From Paenibacillus mesophilus (GTDB lineage Bacteria > Bacillota > Bacilli > Paenibacillales > NBRC-103111): 64,000 nucleotides of DNA. The notes beneath the pieces are model-generated. The model saw only the letters and a list, made by a program, of their open reading frames with translations. It had not been told where the DNA came from and ran no database searches. Below, piece after piece: positions 24,701 to 32,243 of the stretch. Both the position numbers and the translations under genes were made by a program. The stretch spans positions 248,001-312,000 of the forward strand of contig NZ_VCRA01000008.1 of assembly GCF_005938385.1 (NCBI RefSeq). The letters are read 5' to 3'. Position 1 is the first letter of the stretch, and the number at the start of each line of letters is the position of its first letter.

Positions 24701-27172
24701 GCCGAGGTCGGGCAGCAACTCCTGGCCTTGCGCATACAAGGTCAAGTTCAGCGGGTCGAGATGCGCGTGGCCGTATTTCGGCTGAAAGCCCATATTCAGC
24801 TGCGTCTGGCCCGGTCCTGCTCCCCCGGTCAGGCGGCCGATTTTAGCCGCCGGCAGCAGAAAGGAGCCTGCGTCGATTTGCGGATCGGACGGCTTGCCGT
24901 TCGCCCACGTATCGGTAATCGGCACCACTTTCCCGTCGGGATAGACTAACTTGCTACCGTTCTCCACCGCCCGCCGGATGATCGGGAACATCTGCTCCAT
25001 ATCCAGATTGTCGAACCGGATGCCGGTTCGCGGCGACACGTAACCCGCCGGATCGCTCCAGCCCCGCAATTGATCTGCCACCTGCTTCAAGCCGTTAACC
25101 GTCTGCAAGTGATAGCTTGGCGACACTTCCTGCCAGTAACCGTCCGACAGGAACATGCCGGTCACAAGACTTTCGATCAGTTCGACGACACGGTGGATAT
25201 AGTCCGGCTCCTCGAGCGCCTTGCCAACTTCGATCAATCCTTTCCAAGGCTGAAACGACATATTGCCCAAGTAGTCCGGATACGTCAGCACGTATTCCGC
25301 CGATGGAACGATCATCCCCTGCATGATCCGCCGCTCCACGTCTTCTCCGGCTTCCGCTTGCAGCAGATCGAACGCATTCGTTTGTTTCAGTTCGGCATAT
25401 GTTTTGATCAATGGGGTCAGCTGCGGCAAATCGTTGTACCACCATCGTTCCCACACGCCGCCCCAGTAGGCGTACGGGGGACCCGATCGTTTATCCGCCG
25501 ACAGGTTCGCGTGCAGATTGCCCGCCACCCGGTCGACGGTCGGATTATAGCCTTCGTACGCTTTGGCAAATTCGTACAGCAGACGCGCCGCGCCCAGCGG
25601 ATCCGTCTTCGCGAGCGACGCCGTCTGACTGATCGCCCGGGCTTTCTGCAAATACCACAAATGAGCCGTAATGAAGTATCGCTCGCCGGAGGCGTCCTCG
25701 TAGTACGGAATCGAGACGGTCTCGCCTTTCGCATTTGTGAGCACGAGCGACTTGTCTTCCTTAAACCGTTCGTTCGGGTACACGGTCCCGGTGCGCGAAG
25801 CGGTCAGTCGGAGGCCGTCCGCGGACAACTGATACAATCCGCCCGGATACAATTCCGGCAGCTCCGGCAGACCGACGAATTGAAAACCCGGCTGCGGCGG
25901 AATTAGCGCCTTGATGCGCTGTACTTCGGCTGACGGCTCTCTCCACTCGAGCATGACGTCCGGTTCTTTCGGTCCGGCGGCATAAGCCGCAGAGCCTGCC
26001 GACACGAGTGCCTCCCTGTCGAACGTCAGCGTGGCGATTCCTTTCAAGAACGCCGGCTTTGGAGAGAGCACCAATCTCAGCTGATACGATCCGTTCGCGA
26101 GCGGAGCAGGATGCTGGAAGTCCAAGCGGAAGGAGTTCCCGTCCTCGCTCCAGGCATGATTGCCCAGACTTTGCCATGAACGTCCCGGCTCCTTCCACAA
26201 AAGCTCGACGGTGGACTGTTTCAGCGCTTGATTGCCCAGCTGCCCCAGCCCTCCGTTCTGAAGCGCCGGCAGCGTTAGAGTCAGCCGCTTCTCCGTGAAC
26301 CCGCGATACAGCAGCTCCATATCCGCATCTTTCGGATGCCACGGCAGCATCACGGTCCCGTTCTCAGCGATCACTCTCGGAATGCGGGAGAAGTAGATGC
26401 TTCCTAACCGATCCTGATCGACTACGCTTGCGCGAATCCTCGCGGTAGGACCGCTCTCGTGCCAATGATCGGACTGCCGGACCGGCACCCAGGAGCTGAG
26501 CGGCTGCGTGTACAGATTGTGCACATGCATAATGTTCATCTGCCACTCGTCTTCTGCGAACACACCATCCGGTACGATGGAGGATAGCGGGACGGCCGCC
26601 TCCACGATTCGTCTGTCTTGCTGCATCGAGGTAGCGTTCGTAAACGTCGAGATCACCCGCTTGCCTTCATCCGCCGATAAAAAAGCGACGTCAGGCGACG
26701 GATTCCAGATCGTCGTCAAGGCGGGAGCTTGTGCGGTCGGGAGCGGAATTTTCACCGTATAGAATTCGTCACCCCCGGCGGCGGGACGAAGGATGATTTC
26801 GATAAACGCCAGTGTATCCGCTTCCAAGCGGGCAATACTGCCGCCGATATACAGCTGATTATCGTCGTAAGCGATCCGGTATTCCGCATCCTGCGACAAG
26901 GAGTGTTCGTAAAATGCCGTCTTGAAATCCCCGAGCTTCGCAGCGAGCCCCCATTGCCACTCATTCAATTGGCCGTCTATCGTTGGAGCCGTATTCCATT
27001 TCGGAATAACGGCCCATTTGTCGGAATCGTAGTGAATCGGCTGAGGGACTGCGGCAAGCTCGCTGTCGCCGGACGGATCCGCTTTGGCGGAAGAGGGGAC
27101 AAACCATATCGACGACTGAAGAAGAACTGCTATGAGACCAATCAGGGCGTGGACCTTAAACCGTTTTGCCAT
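21746..27172 (-). CDS. Secreted multidomain heparinase II/III family lyase, 1808 residues
   Basis: An exported polysaccharide lyase for a uronic-acid-containing glycan. Order: signal peptide (about 1-31); CBM9/DOMON-like module (about 50-250, WNTAPTIDGQLNEWQWG); alpha/alpha toroid (about 400-760); heparinase II/III beta-sandwich with HAHLDPLNLTLYAQG near 801 and GHNTVVVD near 838, its hallmark; a carboxypeptidase-regulatory-like Ig module (about 1275-1345, GSVYGDNGRPIPGAKVHLTG); and two copies of a 125-residue jelly-roll module (about 1455-1578 and 1685-1808, both with DLHTARGKG and FY(S/N)(S/N)PIRYKQEVF). No sortase or S-layer anchor is seen, so it is likely released or bound through these modules. 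A cytoplasmic paralogue is at 55503-59153. Exact substrate unknown. Confidence 0.88.
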   Translation of the reverse strand: MAKRFKVHALIGLIAVLLQSSIWFVPSSAKADPSGDSELAAVPQPIHYDSDKWAVIPKWNTAPTIDGQLNEWQWGLAAKLGDFKTAFYEHSLSQDAEYRIAYDDNQLYIGGSIARLEADTLAFIEIILRPAAGGDEFYTVKIPLPTAQAPALTTIWNPSPDVAFLSADEGKRVISTFTNATSMQQDRRIVEAAVPLSSIVPDGVFAEDEWQMNIMHVHNLYTQPLSSWVPVRQSDHWHESGPTARIRASVVDQDRLGSIYFSRIPRVIAENGTVMLPWHPKDADMELLYRGFTEKRLTLTLPALQNGGLGQLGNQALKQSTVELLWKEPGRSWQSLGNHAWSEDGNSFRLDFQHPAPLANGSYQLRLVLSPKPAFLKGIATLTFDREALVSAGSAAYAAGPKEPDVMLEWREPSAEVQRIKALIPPQPGFQFVGLPELPELYPGGLYQLSADGLRLTASRTGTVYPNERFKEDKSLVLTNAKGETVSIPYYEDASGERYFITAHLWYLQKARAISQTASLAKTDPLGAARLLYEFAKAYEGYNPTVDRVAGNLHANLSADKRSGPPYAYWGGVWERWWYNDLPQLTPLIKTYAELKQTNAFDLLQAEAGEDVERRIMQGMIVPSAEYVLTYPDYLGNMSFQPWKGLIEVGKALEEPDYIHRVVELIESLVTGMFLSDGYWQEVSPSYHLQTVNGLKQVADQLRGWSDPAGYVSPRTGIRFDNLDMEQMFPIIRRAVENGSKLVYPDGKVVPITDTWANGKPSDPQIDAGSFLLPAAKIGRLTGGAGPGQTQLNMGFQPKYGHAHLDPLNLTLYAQGQELLPDLGYTHNTFYRWFALSTMGHNTVVVDSKNMVNGEKAKQGGNVEAFVTDGGLFQAMRADYSSAYGVTEKYSREPWFVPFADGGGEHGYVLDLFRVKGGSRHEYTLQGDANRDAEFTTDMTLTDYGPYLLPPGTNVVQPVSNSDSGSAEGHYPGYIYVRDVKQAQLENDRYDLTLVTQTGGKEQAKLNITGLLETGSNELYLGRSPSLRSIRLQGTAMDNNDEAVKYTMPKLVLRRDGTNLQSTFMTVMEPFRGNEARIEAIDRLQLDQAPEGAAAVRITYGDTTDILLSNPDYPELPLTTGDVTMVGEMGLIRLINGEVREMSLVGGTLLKKGDRQIAGSGLPMTGNVSGTKRAAKGDAYDALVVDAAIPESSAGQYIIVNHPDQSSTGFKIGQVLREGAQSIVVLAEQDPGFEVMADGSSKQMYYPGRSWTANHTFALSGTVSAQVYGGPPALTSSVTGSVYGDNGRPIPGAKVHLTGYTNLTAVTDAGGAFTIPHIPAGTQRVTASGAGYAKTVSDAVYAIPGQTAHVSLIMKSLPPELNEVTPALLMKGDPVHVKGNSNGYVHIVPADTPPTKDAIETVSASVYGTKAQASANVPAVLSTASISGGKYNVYLINDRGLVSSGKELVVLPPNLDKMEDTSPFISYVGKWERFSLSSYSGGTLMLGREKGAYMDIPFYGSSAKIIADLHTARGKGKIYVDGVYAATIDFYSSPIRYKQEVFDTGPLEEGIHTIRIEALWEKHPSSTGYNVSFDALQVFRSDFSLSGVSAGPLVQGQPVTATSSRNGTLYLVPAATAASRSEIEQAGAGNGGITSPAAAGIPSSLNTSGLPAGWYKVYAIDTNGRVSLGSNAIAIVAPQQQPTVMEDSNPLVRYTGDWRAFSNTLYSGGTMKLAFEKNAYAEIPFYGTSATLITDLHTARGKGAVYVDGVYAGTIDFYNNPIRYKQEVFQTGLLPQGAHLIRIEALWQRNAGSTGYTIPFDALKVSGN

Positions 27173-27228
27173 GCTTCATCCTTCTTTCCTACTATGTTAT
27201 AAACCATAGGCGGAGCAGACAGACCGCG

Positions 27229-27345
27229 TTACTTGAACAGATCCGCCAGCTTTTGATCGAGCTTCTCTCCTTCGCTTCGCAAAGCTGTGTTCATATCTTC
27301 CTGACCGAGAACGAGTTTCTGATACGCGTTGGAAATCCTTATCGA
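27229..27345 (-). pseudogene. C-terminal relic of a solute-binding protein
   Basis: The last 35 codons read ISNAYQKLVLGQEDMNTALR, then SEGEKLDQKLADLFK and a stop. This matches the C-terminal tail of family-1 solute-binding proteins, including the IDVNTALR...EE.NK.I pattern of SBP2 and SBP3. No N-terminal part exists: the frame upstream shows no lipobox or SBP blocks. Most of the gene seems deleted, leaving the tail close behind a cre-like site (27384-27397) that could be its old promoter region. It lies between the regulator gene and the lyase gene, as SBP genes do elsewhere in such clusters. Confidence 0.55.
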
Positions 27346-27383
27346 GAAAAGAGCGCAAGCCGGTTCCACCCTGGAATCTTTCG

Positions 27384-27397
27384 AGCAAGCGCTTACA
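27384..27397. promoter_or_regulatory. cre-like CcpA site
   Basis: AGCAAGCGCTTACA (minus strand TGTAAGCGCTTGCT) differs from the cre consensus at one position. It lies 212 bases before the start of the large lyase gene and just ahead of the SBP relic, so it may serve the lyase transcript or be left from the deleted gene. Confidence 0.55.
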
Positions 27398-27548
27398 TGA
27401 AAACTCGAACTTCCTGCGACCATAACCGCAAGCCATGTCAAATTGTTTCGGACTCCCCTATTGCTTTCCCCCGTCCTTTTCCTGTTCGCTGGGAAGCTGC
27501 TACGCAATAACGTTTCTTCCATTGCTCCAATAGGCAATGCAATAGCCC

Positions 27549-28916
27549 CTAAATGCTCAAAGCTTCGCTTAACCGTTCGCACAACTCGTCTTCATCGATC
27601 ATATTCGCCCAGTAAGGCTTCAACAGGTTAGCCAGCGAAATGAAAGCGGCGGACGAGATGTTCATATCCGCATGCGTTCGATATGACCCCATCGTTTCGC
27701 GGAACAGCATATATCGGACCGGGGAATAAATCGTCCGCTCTCCCGACGTAAGCGGCAGTGTCGCCAGGCCGGGAATGCTCAGCGTGTGCTGATGAATGTA
27801 AGCTTGCGCCTCGGACGAGGCCAAAAAATCCGCGAACAGCTTCGCTTCCTCCTTGTGCCTCGAGCTGCTGCTGACTCCCACCCCCAGCGTAATGAGAAGC
27901 GTTTTTAGGCTATCCATATAAGGGACCGGCGAGATGTCATATTCGATCTCCTTCGCGTTCCAGCCGTTCAAGCCCATATAAGTGTTCAATGTCATGGACA
28001 GCTTCCCTTCCATGAACAACCGGTCGATATCGTCATTGTTCTCCGATAAATAAAGCGGTACCGCCTTCCGGTTATGCAACATTTCCTTGCACAGCTTCAA
28101 GCCTTCCAGCAGCCGAGAACCGCGGATATCCCGGAGCTTGGCGCCGTTCCATTCGAACCGTTCGCCGCTTTGCATCAGAAATAGCGGCCACCGGTACATC
28201 GATTGAATGTGGAAGGCAAACCCGTACCGCCCTTTGCCGTCGTTCAGCTGTTCCGCATGCCGGATCAGATCGTTCCACGTCCAGCTGCCGTTCGGCTCCG
28301 CCAATCCGCTATCCCGGAAATGAGCTTTGTTGTAACAAAGCACAAGCGGCGACAGCACGATCGGCAGCAGCAGCAGCCGGTCTTCCGTACTGAAATGTTT
28401 TGAGAATTGCGGGTATAAATCCCATTTTCCTGTAAGCGGCTCGAAAACATGCGTCATATGGAGCTCCGACAGTTGTTGAAACTGAACGTTATCCATCAAC
28501 ACCAGATCGTCTTCAAGCATCCGCTCCGATAAGTCGATTCCGGGTACCGAGCCTGACGATATCCGGAGCTCCACCGATATCCACGGGTGCAAACGCCGAA
28601 ATTGTTCGAGCAGTCCGGGCAGCTTCAAATTCCGCAGCGTCACATTATTGCAAGCTGCCGTCAGCTTGACGGGAGGACGGTCGGCGACAACCCGATTCCC
28701 TACGCCGGGAATTTTCTCGATCCACCCCTCCTTCACCAGTTGCTCCAGCCCGAGCCGGATCGAGTAATTGCTTAAGCGAAATCGCGTTTCCAGCGATTTC
28801 TCCGGCGGCAGGAAGCTACCGCAAGCCCATTTCCCCGCAATCATCTCGTCGCGCAGCTCCTTCGCAACCCGTTCCAGCTGGTGCCCAAATTGCTCTTTGG
28901 ACGGTCTTCTTCTCAA
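27549..28916 (-). CDS. GntR winged helix fused to an SBP-like sensor domain
   Basis: A 455-residue cytoplasmic regulator. Residues 1-80 are a GntR DNA-binding domain (LRDEMIAGKWACGSFLPPEKSL, then FRLSNYSIRLGLEQLVKEGWI and the wing PGVGNRVV). Residues about 90-440 have the fold signature of family-1 solute-binding proteins: LEQFRRLHPWISVELRIS, LLPIVLSPLVLCYNKAHF, GSWTWNDLIRHAEQL, FMEGKLSMTLNTYMG, KEEAKLFADFLASSEAQAY. There is no signal peptide or lipobox, so an exported binding protein seems to have been turned into an intracellular ligand sensor. TTG start with GAGGTG upstream. A perfect inverted repeat at 29016-29044 is its likely operator. Downstream lie the SBP relic and the large lyase. 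Confidence 0.82.
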   Translation of the reverse strand: MRRRPSKEQFGHQLERVAKELRDEMIAGKWACGSFLPPEKSLETRFRLSNYSIRLGLEQLVKEGWIEKIPGVGNRVVADRPPVKLTAACNNVTLRNLKLPGLLEQFRRLHPWISVELRISSGSVPGIDLSERMLEDDLVLMDNVQFQQLSELHMTHVFEPLTGKWDLYPQFSKHFSTEDRLLLLPIVLSPLVLCYNKAHFRDSGLAEPNGSWTWNDLIRHAEQLNDGKGRYGFAFHIQSMYRWPLFLMQSGERFEWNGAKLRDIRGSRLLEGLKLCKEMLHNRKAVPLYLSENNDDIDRLFMEGKLSMTLNTYMGLNGWNAKEIEYDISPVPYMDSLKTLLITLGVGVSSSSRHKEEAKLFADFLASSEAQAYIHQHTLSIPGLATLPLTSGERTIYSPVRYMLFRETMGSYRTHADMNISSAAFISLANLLKPYWANMIDEDELCERLSEALSI

Positions 28917-29015
28917 CGTGAAGCACCTCGGCTCTGTTTAATCAAACGACCGATACTCATCATTCCTGCCAGTGATCACCCCAGTTCCGTTCGGATTTAT
29001 TACAAGGCTTGTTCC

Positions 29016-29044
29016 GACTCATAAAATAAGTTTATTTATGAGTC
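29016..29044. promoter_or_regulatory. Inverted repeat, candidate operator of the GntR/SBP regulator
   Basis: GACTCATAAA, nine central bases, then TTTATGAGTC: two perfect 10-bp arms. It lies 100 bases before the TTG start of the regulator. The rest of the 300-bp gap 28917-29216 is AT-rich with a second shorter repeat near the terminator. Confidence 0.55.
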
Positions 29045-29162
29045 ACAATATGGTATTTCTGTAATTATCTTTCTATAAACCAAGTGTACTGGGGTACTAA
29101 AGCGCTGTCAATTGTTATTTAACGAGTTAGAATGGTAGTAACTCATTGTTTTATGAGTTACA

Positions 29163-29201
29163 TAAAAAGAACGTTCAGAGCCATGCACGGTCTGAACGTT
29201 C
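29163..29201 (-). terminator. Rho-independent terminator of the GH20 gene
   Basis: GAACGTTCAGA and TCTGAACGTTC form a perfect 11-bp stem; on the minus strand it is followed by TTTTTATG. It starts 16 bases after the stop. Confidence 0.92.
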
Positions 29202-29216
29202 TCGAAACGGCTTTGG

Positions 29217-31316
29217 TCATGCGAGATACACACAAGGAGCCGGCATATCCGCCTCGCCGCTCAAAATGGCCTTGTCCCGGCTCAGGAGCGCCAGCTGTTC
29301 CGCCTGCTTGCGCATCGCATCGCGTAAAAACATATATTCTCTCCAGCCGACATACACCATGTAGGCGGGCAAAACCTCCTGCATCTCCACAAGCAGCGTA
29401 TCAAGCGCATTCAATTCCCGCTCCAGCTTCTCGCCGATAACAGCCAGCTCGCTTCGTCTAGCAACCGGACCGTTTCCCAATCGTTCCATATCGCGAACGG
29501 CGTCGGCTAGTCCGAGCAGCGCGTCGATCAGCCCGGCCACTCTCCTGCATTCGAACCGGATGACCTGCAACTCGTATTCTCTGCCCGGTACCGCCTTTCC
29601 CTCTTTGAACGACAACAGCGCATTGCGGGCCAACGCCCGAGTCACCCGGTACGCTTTATGAGTCGCATCGACAGCCGACACGCTGCGAACGATTCCTGCG
29701 GGGTACGAGCGCGCAATATCGGAGCTGCCGAAGAAAACGCCAATTGCCGTCAGCAGCGTAAACGTGGAGGAATACTCGAATAGTTTCCGCATATCGCCCA
29801 TGCCTTTGGCCCATTGTGCCGGCTCGTCGGATACGATCCAACCGGCGTATAGACGATCGAATTCGGCAGCGTCCCTTTTTGGCGTATTCCAGCTTTTCTC
29901 TGCCAGATAGGCCGTGTTCCGGCGAAATGTCGGCGAGTACAGCGTATAGGCCATCACGCCCTGGAATGAATGCTCGACTCCCTCATTGACCCGGTACTCC
30001 ACGTTTTCCACATAATCCTGATAAAACATCCCGGACATGTACCCCGTGCTCGGGGCCATCCAGCCTTCCGCCCCTCGAACCGTTTTGACCGGAAATACGG
30101 GCATCGTATAGTTCCACCATTGAATGACGATTTTCCCGGCCAGTCCATTCCGTTCCAGCAGCGTTTCAAACGCCTCGTCAAAGCCAGTCAAGCTTTCCGC
30201 CATATCATGCCAGAGGATGACCTTCTCCATGCCGTTGTCGATCAAATATCGGCCTATTTCCACCAAGTAGATCTCCAGCAGTTGGCGTGGAGTATAGACG
30301 GCCAAATCTGCGGCGCTCCAACCGGTTATTTCATCCATGCCGATATGAATCCAAGTCTGTCCATATGGCCGCATGTATCGGTCTATGATCCGCTTGAATA
30401 TCCGTTTCAGCATAGGGAACGTGTCCGGGTGAGTCAGCGAATAGCCGTTGCCCGTCGCTTCACCCCGCTCATTGACCGCCGAAATGTGCGGATACAGCCG
30501 GGGCAGCAGGAGCGAATGCCCGGGCCCGTTAAATTGCGGCACTACGCGGATGCCCCGTTCCACCGCATAAACAATAAGCTGGCCCAGTCCGTCGTTATCG
30601 TACAGAGCTGGACGGTACGTCTTAATCGCAGTCTGTTTGGCCACGGGATCAAAATAGTGGATTTGTCTTTCCGACAGCAATTCCGGATGATCGAGAACCG
30701 GCGCAAACAAAAATTCCGAGCGGCTGTTGACGTCCGTCGGATATCGGCTGCCCCAGCAGCCATAAATCCCGAGGCCGAGCGTATTGAGCTTAAAGGACAC
30801 CATCTCGTCGATCATGTCCTTCCAATCTCCCAGCTCCATTAAATCGGAGCCCCAGAAGCATTCTGCAAAAAAACCTCGTACCGGGGCGTCAGGCTCGTCG
30901 TCAATTTCCACGAGAGGCACACATAACAAGTCGCAGGACGTCTCGGGCTGAAGCAGTTGAATCAACGTCTGTACGCCGTGCAATATTCCCGCCGGGCCTC
31001 CGGCAATCCGCATTTCGTCTTGCTCGGCTACGAGGCTGTACCTTTCCGATTCCGCCTTCGTCTCTTCCAGCCGAATCCGATAAGCAAGCCCGATCTCCGG
31101 ACTCTCATTCCTGTTCGCCGCTTGATGGCTCGCAAGCACCTTTCCTCTCCAATGCTCTGTAAGCCATGTGATCAACAGACGCTTAGCCGTTTGTGTCACA
31201 ATGGACATATGCGTATCTGCTTCGACCGTTACTGTCCGGCTCTTATCGAGCGGTTGCATTCCGTCATAGCGCATCCGCTTCGGTGCCGGTATCAGGGTGG
31301 GAATCGTATTCGACAT
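29217..31316 (-). CDS. Glycoside hydrolase family 20-like beta-N-acetylhexosaminidase
   Basis: A 699-residue enzyme without signal peptide, so probably intracellular. An N-terminal GH20b-like alpha/beta domain (about 1-135, ending AGGPAGILHGVQTLIQLL) is followed by a TIM barrel. The GH20 signature HIGMDEITGW lies near residue 322; its Asp-Glu pair polarises the substrate acetamido group and acts as acid/base. Also seen are RGFFAECFWG at the barrel start and VVPQFNGPGHSLLL. A helical C-terminal domain extends beyond 500. AAAGGAAG precedes ATG. Divergent from an AraC gene 96 bases away, which is its probable regulator. It would cleave HexNAc from imported oligosaccharides; the exact substrate is unknown. 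Confidence 0.82.
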   Translation of the reverse strand: MSNTIPTLIPAPKRMRYDGMQPLDKSRTVTVEADTHMSIVTQTAKRLLITWLTEHWRGKVLASHQAANRNESPEIGLAYRIRLEETKAESERYSLVAEQDEMRIAGGPAGILHGVQTLIQLLQPETSCDLLCVPLVEIDDEPDAPVRGFFAECFWGSDLMELGDWKDMIDEMVSFKLNTLGLGIYGCWGSRYPTDVNSRSEFLFAPVLDHPELLSERQIHYFDPVAKQTAIKTYRPALYDNDGLGQLIVYAVERGIRVVPQFNGPGHSLLLPRLYPHISAVNERGEATGNGYSLTHPDTFPMLKRIFKRIIDRYMRPYGQTWIHIGMDEITGWSAADLAVYTPRQLLEIYLVEIGRYLIDNGMEKVILWHDMAESLTGFDEAFETLLERNGLAGKIVIQWWNYTMPVFPVKTVRGAEGWMAPSTGYMSGMFYQDYVENVEYRVNEGVEHSFQGVMAYTLYSPTFRRNTAYLAEKSWNTPKRDAAEFDRLYAGWIVSDEPAQWAKGMGDMRKLFEYSSTFTLLTAIGVFFGSSDIARSYPAGIVRSVSAVDATHKAYRVTRALARNALLSFKEGKAVPGREYELQVIRFECRRVAGLIDALLGLADAVRDMERLGNGPVARRSELAVIGEKLERELNALDTLLVEMQEVLPAYMVYVGWREYMFLRDAMRKQAEQLALLSRDKAILSGEADMPAPCVYLA

Positions 31317-31338
31317 GGTGACTTCCTTTCATTTTGGA

Positions 31339-31367
31339 TCGAAAATGATTTAGGTTTGATTTATAAT
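31339..31367 (+). promoter_or_regulatory. Candidate promoter of the AraC gene at 31413
   Basis: TCGAAA and perfect TATAAT are 17 bases apart; the start codon is 45 bases further. The GH20 promoter must share this 96-bp divergent region. Confidence 0.45.
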
Positions 31368-31412
31368 CGTTACGTAATCAATGCATCGGAATTACACCAG
31401 GAGGTACGAGCG

Positions 31413-32231
31413 GTGACGCCATATTCGATCGGGGAATTGATTTCCCATGTCCATATCATAGTCAGATGGAATAGGAAAGAGCAGTTCGTTTACAGCAGCG
31501 AGCCTAATGAGACGTGGACGCTGTTCATTCCCGAGTCCGGAAGCTTCCTGTTCGAAATAGGCAGCCATCGCGGTACGGCGACATTCGGCGATCTCGTGCT
31601 CTGCCCTCCCGATGTACTGATGGAACGGGAAATCGTAAGTCCGCTCACCTTTTTGGCCGTTTATTTCGATTTGTATGCCGACGGCAGACATAAGATCGAG
31701 CATGAGCATGAACTGCTGCAGGGTGCCACGGGAAAATGCGTCATCCAAGATACGCAAAGGCTGTCTTCCACTTGCGAATACTTGAAAAAGGTAATCGACC
31801 GGAAAGACCCGGCCGGCGTCTACCGCAGAAATTTTTTGCTGCAAGACTTGTGGCAATTGTACGCTTGGGAAGCGGACTCCGTGTCGCAACAAAAACGGAG
31901 GCAGCAGACAGACCCCTTGATGCGCCAAGCGGAGAGCCTTCTCCGGGAAGTCAGCTTTACGGCTTTCAGCATGAAAAATGTATCGGCCAAGCTTGGGTTG
32001 AGCGCCGTTCAGCTTACTCGCCGCTTCAAGGCGATGTACGGGATGACGCCTTCCGACTATGTAACTTCCTTAAGACTAAGCCGGGCCCGCACTCTGCTGG
32101 CGGAGACGAAGATGACGCTCGAGCAAATCGCGGAGAAATGCGGATATGAAGACGGGCTGTACCTGAGCAGGATCTTTTCCAAGAAGTTGAACATCAGCCC
32201 GTCCCAATATCGCAAAGCTCATCTCATGTAA
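31413..32231 (+). CDS. AraC family regulator
   Basis: A 272-residue regulator. The N-terminal half is a cupin-like sensor (ETWTLFIPESGSFLFEIG, ATFGDLVLCPPDVLMEREI). The last 100 residues are the double helix-turn-helix: FSMKNVSAKLGLSAVQLTRRF, then MTLEQIAEKCGYEDGLYLSR and NISPSQYRK. GTG 31413 was chosen because GGAGGT lies seven bases upstream; the frame stays open far upstream across the divergent GH20 gene. It probably activates the GH20 gene in response to a sugar. Its stop is only 12 bases from the convergent SBP2 stop. Confidence 0.88.
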   Translation: MTPYSIGELISHVHIIVRWNRKEQFVYSSEPNETWTLFIPESGSFLFEIGSHRGTATFGDLVLCPPDVLMEREIVSPLTFLAVYFDLYADGRHKIEHEHELLQGATGKCVIQDTQRLSSTCEYLKKVIDRKDPAGVYRRNFLLQDLWQLYAWEADSVSQQKRRQQTDPLMRQAESLLREVSFTAFSMKNVSAKLGLSAVQLTRRFKAMYGMTPSDYVTSLRLSRARTLLAETKMTLEQIAEKCGYEDGLYLSRIFSKKLNISPSQYRKAHLM

Positions 32232-32243
32232 AGGAGGCAACGC

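Noticed and set aside
23918..24949. Rightward 343-codon frame inside the large lyase gene
   Set aside because: Antisense shadow; the leftward frame carries the conserved heparinase motifs.
29138..29161. GTAACTCAT-N6-ATGAGTTAC inverted repeat
   Set aside because: Shares a half-site with 29016-29044 but overlaps the T-tail of the GH20 terminator; I cannot tell operator from transcript end, so it is not listed as a feature.
30957..31412. Upstream extension of the AraC frame
   Set aside because: It is antisense to the GH20 start region; GTG 31413 has an ideal ribosome-binding site.
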